From the NCBI GenBank assembly GCA_030836345.1, contig JAURQA010000099.1, positions 1 through 5,494 on the forward strand: a stretch of DNA of 5,494 bases, written 5' to 3'. The notes under the pieces are model-generated. The model did not search any database, was not told the DNA's origin, and was given only the letters and a program-made list of their open reading frames with translations. Source of the DNA: Bacteroidota bacterium. Lineage in GTDB: Bacteria; Bacteroidota; Bacteroidia; NS11-12g; UBA955. A program made the translations under genes and the position numbers. The number at the start of each line of letters is the position of its first letter. The first letter of the stretch is position 1. Positions 4,779 to 5,494 of this stretch are shown here, in pieces.

Positions 4779-5494
4779 CTAGCGTTGAATGATCAGTTTT
4801 CCGGAGCGGCTGTGCCCGTTTTCATGTATTTTATACATATAAACACCGTTTTTAAGGGAGGATATAGAGTACTGCTGTCCCTGTTTTGTGCTAAGGAAGA
4901 CGGCTTGCCCAGAACTGCTAAAAATTTCCAATTGCGAAATGGGTTTGGAAAAGTGCAACGTATTTTGTGCTGGATTAGGCCATAGTTGGTTCTGGCTAAG
5001 CGGCTCATTGGTGCTGGCTGTTGTATGAATTACTCCAACGGCATCTAAATCGAAGCCACCACTGCTAAAGGGAGTGGGGAATGGGTCATTGATCGCATTT
5101 CCGTTCTGATCGTAACTCGCAAATGAACCAGAGACGGATCCTACACAATCAATAATACGCACATGGGTTATTCTAGAAATATTTAGGCCTGTGGAATCTT
5201 TCAATTCCTCCAAGTCAAAAGGCGTTCCATAGCCGCCTCTGTATTTACCCGCTAAATTATTAATAAGGTCTGGCCGCCCCGTTTCGTCGAAAGGTCCGTT
5301 TTGTAAGCTGTCTGATTGGTTACAGGTGGCCGGAAAGCGAACAAAGGTTATTCCATCGCTGCTGACTTCTACAAAAGCCAATTCCAAAAAATAATCGCTA
5401 AACGCATTTTCGAAAACAGCAAAATCCCAGGAGGGACCATTGTAAATTGGCTTGTCAAACTGCAAAGTAGCCATTCCTGCGTCACCTAAACTAA
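4779..5494 (-). CDS. T9SS type A sorting domain-containing surface protein, 5' part beyond window
   Basis: The frame is open through the right edge. The ATG at 5474 is internal, because the codons before it continue a conserved stretch, SLGDAGMATLQFDKPI, so the true start and signal peptide lie outside the window. Numbering from that Met: a secreted beta-rich domain at about 1-150 with DFAVFENAF (17-25), FVEVSSDGITFVRFPA (34-49), YGTPFDLEEL (82-91), HVRIIDCVGS (104-113) and DPFPTPFSSGGFDLDAVGVI (130-149), a module frequent in exported bacterial proteins of unknown role. After a short linker, about 162-231 is a type IX secretion C-terminal domain: LWPNPAQNTL, LEIFSSSGQAVF, ISSLKNGVYMYKI and KLIIQR at the end. 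The known pathway is Sec export, T9SS transport across the outer membrane, removal of the sorting domain, then surface attachment or release. It lies 47 bases upstream of the aminopeptidase gene on the same strand. The cargo function is unknown. Confidence 0.88.
   Translation of the reverse strand, partial: SLGDAGMATLQFDKPIYNGPSWDFAVFENAFSDYFLELAFVEVSSDGITFVRFPATCNQSDSLQNGPFDETGRPDLINNLAGKYRGGYGTPFDLEELKDSTGLNISRITHVRIIDCVGSVSGSFASYDQNGNAINDPFPTPFSSGGFDLDAVGVIHTTASTNEPLSQNQLWPNPAQNTLHFSKPISQLEIFSSSGQAVFLSTKQGQQYSISSLKNGVYMYKIHENGHSRSGKLIIQR

Noticed and set aside
4793..5008. 71-residue minus-strand and 66-residue plus-strand open frames over the T9SS tail
   Set aside because: Both overlap the sorting domain coding sequence, which has clear conserved features, and neither resembles a protein.
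5472..5474. ATG at 5474 as the start of the T9SS protein
   Set aside because: The in-frame codons upstream give SLGDAG, which continues the conserved domain, and there is no signal peptide after this Met; the gene begins beyond the window.

Overview
The window looks like an ordinary chromosomal piece of a Bacteroidota bacterium, probably of the Flavobacteriales or a nearby order. Three signs support this: a C-terminal domain of the type IX secretion system (T9SS) type A kind on the last gene, promoter-like elements matching the Bacteroidota -7 consensus TAnnTTTG, and weak, A-rich ribosome binding sites. Genus and species cannot be told from this sequence. No RNA gene, CRISPR array, insertion sequence or phage gene was found, and there is no gene-free stretch longer than about 125 bases.

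Layout. Bases 1-504 (minus) hold the N-terminal part of an exported beta-propeller protein that runs off the left edge. A 123-base divergent intergenic region with a -7-like element for each direction follows. On the plus strand come a 154-residue protein of unknown function with a Gly/Met-rich tail (628-1092) and a class I SAM-dependent methyltransferase (1218-2018). The methyltransferase converges, with only 3 bases between stop codons, on a minus-strand group. Read in its own direction, that group is a T9SS-exported surface protein (right edge to 4779), a leukotriene A4 hydrolase-like M1 aminopeptidase lipoprotein (4731-2899) and a PLP-dependent D-cysteine desulfhydrase-like enzyme (2897-2022). 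The last two are 1 base apart and almost certainly co-transcribed and translationally coupled. The convergent junction holds three small inverted repeats that may end transcription in both directions.

How the genes may work together (inference). The M1 lipoprotein would act on peptides outside the cytoplasm, and the coupled PLP enzyme would break down a sulfur amino acid in the cytoplasm. Both fit amino-acid scavenging, as expected of a protein-degrading heterotroph. The two edge genes encode exported proteins with no evident functional link to the rest. No new multi-gene system is evident. The most interesting points are the residue-level reading of the two enzymes, the Gly/Met-rich tail of the unknown protein, two start codons lying 5 bases after a -7 element (possible leaderless mRNAs), and the nested hairpins at the convergent junction.
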